Source: Sphingobacterium cellulitidis (lineage in GTDB: Bacteria > Bacteroidota > Bacteroidia > Sphingobacteriales > Sphingobacteriaceae). Taken from it: a stretch of 64,000 bases of DNA. Position numbers and translations under genes: made by a program. The notes under the pieces are model-generated. The model did no database searches. It worked only from the letters and a program-made list of their open reading frames with translations, and had not been told where the DNA came from. Location: positions 186,001 to 250,000 of the forward strand of contig NOUX01000003.1 in assembly GCA_002245855.1 (NCBI GenBank), in the 5' to 3' direction. The first letter of the stretch is position 1, and each line of letters opens with the position of its first letter. Shown piece after piece: positions 60,528 to 64,000 of this stretch.

Positions 60528-61823
60528 TTAAAAATTTTCGTAGATATGCGTTACGATTCTTACCATTTCTTTACGAACTGGCGATGAACTCCCCAGGAAG
60601 TTATTGTTCAAAAAGGAAAAAGCATACCTTTTACCTTTTTTGGTCAAAATATAACCACTCTGACAATGAACGCTATTGATTGTTCCGGTTTTGGCCCAAA
60701 CAAAGGCTTTACCGCCTGGCGTTGGATAGACATTTTTCAAAGTACCTTCTAATCCTCCAGCTGGAAATAAATACAATTTCGCTGTCTCATCGCGAACTTC
60801 GTTGTTTATCTCAAGTAATACTTGAACCATACTGCGTGGAGTAATCTTATTATAACTCGATAATCCACTTCCATCTCGCAATTCAATGGAGTCACTCAAC
60901 TTGCTGTAATAGGTATCCTTCATGTATTGACGAAGGTCCTCCGTCTTAAAACTATTGTATTTCAAAAATGAAGCAACCATGTTTAGCTGTTCTGCAAGAA
61001 AATTATCACTCGGCAACATCATCTCCCGCTCTACCTCTCTTTTTGGAACAGAGTTGAGAATCTTAAAATTTGAAGGTAATGGCTGATTGACCAAACCAAC
61101 ATCCTTCTTTATGGTATCCTGAAGTAAGATCACCAGCAAACTATCACTTGGACGGAATGGTTTCTCATTGACATAATTCTTTGGCAATGGAAGTTCATTG
61201 ACTTCATAGCTGTTGTTTTCCAATGCCCTATGAATCCTATACCGTGTCGTTGTATCGGACAACTGCTTGACATCCCTTTCAAAATAGCTTGGAAATAATC
61301 GCAATTGACCATTAACTTCCCTAAATTGTACAACATTGCCATATATTGGAAAAGGAAATAATTCCGGTTGATAATAGAATTCATAATCCTCAATTGACCA
61401 TCCATTTCTATAGGTTGGCTCTTGTGTTGCAGTACTTGAATAGAACAACTTTTTATTACTATTTTTCAAGAAGTTATATACTCGACCATTATCCAGTCTT
61501 GGATGCAAGAACGTTGGATCCCCAGTTCCCCAAAATATGAGGGAATCTCCACGTTCTACATAAGCAATTCCAGGAATAGAATCCCCAATTAATTTTAAGG
61601 AGGCAAATAAGGTAAAGACTTTGGTGTTTGATGCAGGAGTAAAATGCTTGTCCTGATTATGATCATAGACGAAACGTTGTTCATCTATATCATACAGACT
61701 AAATCCGTAGTAATGTTTTGGTAATACCTCGGATTTTTGGAATTCTTGATTTAGGTTTTGGATTAATTGTGCCTTGGATTGTAAACAAGCCAATAAACCC
61801 AGTAGGATTAATATGCTTCTCAT
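60528..61823 (-). CDS. dacB: D-alanyl-D-alanine carboxypeptidase/endopeptidase, PBP4 type
   Basis: The 431-residue class C penicillin-binding protein trims peptidoglycan stem peptides and crosslinks in the periplasm. It has a signal peptide (first ~18 residues), the nucleophile motif Ser65-Asn-Thr-Lys68 (PASNTK), SGLSSYN as the SxN region and KTG with Lys378 (WAKTGTIN). The layout is that of family S13. It is a single gene; the next gene downstream starts on the same strand 43 bp away. Confidence 0.93.
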   Translation of the reverse strand: MRSILILLGLLACLQSKAQLIQNLNQEFQKSEVLPKHYYGFSLYDIDEQRFVYDHNQDKHFTPASNTKVFTLFASLKLIGDSIPGIAYVERGDSLIFWGTGDPTFLHPRLDNGRVYNFLKNSNKKLFYSSTATQEPTYRNGWSIEDYEFYYQPELFPFPIYGNVVQFREVNGQLRLFPSYFERDVKQLSDTTTRYRIHRALENNSYEVNELPLPKNYVNEKPFRPSDSLLVILLQDTIKKDVGLVNQPLPSNFKILNSVPKREVEREMMLPSDNFLAEQLNMVASFLKYNSFKTEDLRQYMKDTYYSKLSDSIELRDGSGLSSYNKITPRSMVQVLLEINNEVRDETAKLYLFPAGGLEGTLKNVYPTPGGKAFVWAKTGTINSVHCQSGYILTKKGKRYAFSFLNNNFLGSSSPVRKEMVRIVTHIYENF

Positions 61824-61888
61824 TTGGTAAACTTAGTAATTTTTCTACTTTTTTATTAATTGAAACAAAGTTTTTATAGTTCAAAAAG

Positions 61889-61915
61889 AAGGGCCGATCT
61901 TAATGATCAGCCCTT
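61889..61915 (-). terminator. Terminator after susD
   Basis: AAGGGC (61889-61894) pairs with GCCCTT (61910-61915), extended inside by GATC/GATC with one mismatch; T-rich sequence follows on the minus strand. Confidence 0.7.
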
Positions 61916-61938
61916 AATTCTTTTATTGAATTAACTCC

Positions 61939-63639
61939 TTAATTCTGTTTTAAGTTTTCGTTCCTATCTAACTCTGTTTGAGGGATTGGCCAATATTCAT
62001 TCTTTGGCCCAAAAGTAATCCCTTTATAAGGGCTAAGAATTCCTCCTTCAAAGGCTGAATAGCTTTCAACAGTCTCTTTCGCAATTCCCCAACGAACCAA
62101 GTCAAAGAATCTATGACCTTCTAAAGCCAATTCTAATCTTCTTTCGAAGCGAACTGCTTTACGAGCATAATCCGCGCTAGGGAAATTTGGATAAGGTTTT
62201 ACATTATATTTGGCAGCATTAACCCCTGTAGCAGTTTTCTTAGGGGCTAATTTCGCAGCACGAGCACGAACTGAATTTACCAATTTCAATGCTCCCGCTA
62301 AGTTACCTGCTTCAATCTCACACTCCGCAGCCATTAAATAAACATCCGCAAGACGAATGATATTCACATCTAATCCTGTGATGTAAGCCTCTCCTGGCGC
62401 TGTATTGGATGCAAATTGAGATTTAGGAACCATTTGCTTTCCAGGTAAAAATGGCCCAGCAAACGAAGGCTCTCTAATCCATGAATCACCTGGCATAATT
62501 CCATAATCTAAAAATTCAACCCCTCTTCTTGCAATAGTATAGTCAATACGTGGATCAAAAGCCAAATTAACATTAAGAACATAGTCCTCTTTTGCTTTCC
62601 CTGTTAATTTGAAATCAGAATAATATGGATCATTTCTATAAGTATCTAATAATGGTAATCCATTGGCATCTACCTTGAAGGAATTTACCAAATCAAATGT
62701 CGGATTATAAAATCCACAACAACTTACCGGTGCATTACCATAGAATCCTGATAACATATCACCCACGTTTCCATTTTCTGCGTTACCATTTCCATTAATC
62801 GCATGCTTGGAAACCATCACTACCTCAGGACCGTTCTCTTTAGTCACATCAAAATTGTCGCGGAAACCCATATTCTCTAGGTTCTTGCCTGCCATAACAT
62901 CTTTAAACAATGGTAAAGCTTCGCTGTATTTCTTTTGATATAATAAGAACTTGCCCAGATAAGCTTTAGCAGCTATTTTATCCATTCTACCAAATTCATT
63001 CTTGATTTTGGTAGCTGGCAAATTATCTACCGCAAATTTTAAATCCGCCTCGATCTTAGGCTTAATATCCGGCTCATTTGAAACTTTTAACGCCTCTTCC
63101 AAAGTCGTGGTCTCATCGATATATGGAATATTCTTAAAAATCCTCCATAAATAAAAATAATAGTGAGCACGCAGCATTCTTGCTTCGCCTTGAATTTCCT
63201 TCGCACGTTCAGCTGTAATGGCCTTTTCACCTGCTTGGTCATCATTCAATAACTTCAAGGTCGTGTTACAACGTTGAATACCTTCGTAATAAACCTGCCA
63301 CATCGAACTCAAGTTGTCATTGACACTTGTAGCTTTAAAGGTCTCAATATTCATCATATAGGGCTGGTCAGATGAACTGGAACCTTTGTGGGCATTACCA
63401 CCAGCAACTTCCCCAAATAGCCATTGACTCGGAGCCGAAGCATAATTCCCCCAAGTTCCACTCACATTACCATTTAAAATACTATATGCACCTATTAATG
63501 CACCTTCAACACCATCCTTATTCCCTACCTGGGGCTCAGATAACTGACCCTGAGGTAATTTCTGTAAAAATTCTTTCCCACAGGAACTAACTAATAGCAT
63601 CCCCGCTCCTAAAAGAATCATTAATTTATTTCGTTTCAT
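61939..63639 (-). CDS. SusD/RagB-family outer-membrane nutrient-binding lipoprotein
   Basis: The 566-residue protein has a lipoprotein signal peptide with Cys20 (LLVSSC), the SusD N-terminal region, TPR-like helices (ARMLRAHYYFYLWRIF, AYLGKFLLYQKKYSEALPLFKDVM) and the C-terminal RADVYLMAAECEIE-like segment IRLADVYLMAAE ending FERRLELALEGHRFFDLVRWG, hallmarks of the family. It captures a glycan or other large nutrient at the surface and hands it to SusC. It is 27 bp downstream of susC. The substrate is unknown because the rest of the locus lies outside the window. Confidence 0.96.
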   Translation of the reverse strand: MKRNKLMILLGAGMLLVSSCGKEFLQKLPQGQLSEPQVGNKDGVEGALIGAYSILNGNVSGTWGNYASAPSQWLFGEVAGGNAHKGSSSSDQPYMMNIETFKATSVNDNLSSMWQVYYEGIQRCNTTLKLLNDDQAGEKAITAERAKEIQGEARMLRAHYYFYLWRIFKNIPYIDETTTLEEALKVSNEPDIKPKIEADLKFAVDNLPATKIKNEFGRMDKIAAKAYLGKFLLYQKKYSEALPLFKDVMAGKNLENMGFRDNFDVTKENGPEVVMVSKHAINGNGNAENGNVGDMLSGFYGNAPVSCCGFYNPTFDLVNSFKVDANGLPLLDTYRNDPYYSDFKLTGKAKEDYVLNVNLAFDPRIDYTIARRGVEFLDYGIMPGDSWIREPSFAGPFLPGKQMVPKSQFASNTAPGEAYITGLDVNIIRLADVYLMAAECEIEAGNLAGALKLVNSVRARAAKLAPKKTATGVNAAKYNVKPYPNFPSADYARKAVRFERRLELALEGHRFFDLVRWGIAKETVESYSAFEGGILSPYKGITFGPKNEYWPIPQTELDRNENLKQN

Positions 63640-63666
63640 GATTGTACTTTTTAAATTAATTCCCGA

Positions 63667-64000
63667 TTAAAACCCTAAACTAAGACCAAATGTGTATTGG
63701 CGTGCTTGCGGATAAATACCAAAGTCAACACCTAATGCCGGATAATCTGATGGAGTCGCCGAAATCTCAGGATCTAAACCCTCATATTTGGTAATCGTAA
63801 ATAAATTGGTTACCCCAAAATAAACTCTGAACTTGTTAAATGTGGTATTGTCGCCAAATAACTTCTTCGTTTGGATATTATAGCCTAATTGGAAGTTCTT
63901 TAATTTTAAGAAACTACCATCTTGAATATAATAACTTGAAGTCGCAACTTCCATCTCATTCAAATCTGAACCCGGATTTACAACCGTTGGAACATCGCTA
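63667..64000 (-). CDS. C-terminal fragment of a SusC/RagA TonB-dependent transporter
   Basis: The frame is open to the window edge and gives the last ~110 residues of a TonB-dependent receptor: SYYIQDGSFLKLKNFQLGYN, RVYFGVTNLFTITKYEGLDPEIS and a closing beta strand YTFGLSLGF with terminal Phe. These are typical of the C-terminal barrel strands of SusC. The terminal Phe is needed for BAM-dependent outer-membrane insertion. It forms a pair with the SusD gene just downstream. Confidence 0.93.
   Translation of the reverse strand, partial: SDVPTVVNPGSDLNEMEVATSSYYIQDGSFLKLKNFQLGYNIQTKKLFGDNTTFNKFRVYFGVTNLFTITKYEGLDPEISATPSDYPALGVDFGIYPQARQYTFGLSLGF

Noticed and set aside
1..64000. Looked for tRNA, rRNA, insertion sequences and prophage genes
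   Set aside because: No tRNA-like cloverleaf with a T-loop GTTCGA motif, no transposase or integrase frame, and no flanking inverted repeats were found.

Overview
The window looks like chromosomal DNA of a Bacteroidota member, most likely Sphingobacteriaceae (Sphingobacterium/Pedobacter-like). The grounds are low G+C, a SusC/SusD pair at the right edge, Bacteroidota-style promoters (TTTG, 19-21 bp, TAnnTTTG) in many gaps, very little use of Shine-Dalgarno sites, and family content typical of that group (DUF3822, DUF1573, a UbiA prenyltransferase with no ubiquinone genes nearby, tandem POT transporters). The genus is an inference. I saw no tRNA, rRNA, IS element, prophage or CRISPR array.

Layout. 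1-3.0 kb: the end of a CPBP protease gene and a small redox/regulation group (short-chain dehydrogenase with divergent MerR regulator, Crp-like regulator, azoreductase-like flavoprotein). 3.3-9.6 kb: a complete minus-strand sulfate assimilation operon running from sulfite reductase through the two siroheme genes and APS reductase to both ATP sulfurylase subunits. 9.7-13.3 kb: a divergent four-gene PstSCAB-like ABC importer without phoU. 13.3-25.9 kb: a dicarboxylate/amino acid symporter, ferredoxin facing acyl-CoA reductase, ftsE, grpE-dnaJ, and kdsA and kdsD on either side of recQ, then a DUF1573 protein and an aminotransferase. 26-31 kb: cmk, topA, ubiA-like and engB. 31-34.7 kb: a NatAB-type ABC exporter and nhaA. 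34.7-35.1 kb and 42.06-42.13 kb: non-coding stretches with three related small-RNA candidates. 35.2-46.8 kb: riboflavin synthase, oxyR, mazG, a serine hydrolase, a HAD phosphatase with a TauE-like permease, an OmpA-like lipoprotein, a DbpA-like helicase, coaD, rsmD, a DUF3822 gene and a RecD-like helicase. 46.9-57 kb: a secreted DPP-IV-like peptidase, ruvB, a dolichol-phosphate-mannose-synthase-like GT2, and three proton-peptide (POT) transporters in a row. 57.5-64 kb: a Tat-exported TIM-barrel protein, a LutA-like Fe-S protein, an MFS transporter, a PBP4-type D,D-carboxypeptidase, SusD and the end of SusC.

How the genes work together. The cys operon makes APS, reduces it directly to sulfite (the CysH is the Fe-S, APS-using type) and reduces sulfite to sulfide with a siroheme enzyme whose cofactor enzymes lie in the same operon. 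The ABC importer fires from the same short intergenic region and may supply the oxyanion. The secreted dipeptidyl-peptidase and the POT carriers form a plausible peptide-scavenging set. KdsA and KdsD serve LPS core synthesis.

Most notable: three minus-strand elements of about 67-83 nt (34817-34899, 35009-35078, 42062-42128). Two have near-perfect Bacteroidota promoters. All three end in intrinsic terminators whose stems differ in sequence but stay fully paired, and two of them expose the same C-rich loop. They look like a family of trans-acting small RNAs that I cannot assign to a known family. Also worth attention are the HEPN-like tail on the sulfite reductase, the Pst-like importer sharing a promoter region with the cys operon, a helicase with DEFD in motif II, heptad TGAGATN repeats after dnaJ, and several promoters that predict leaderless or nearly leaderless mRNAs.
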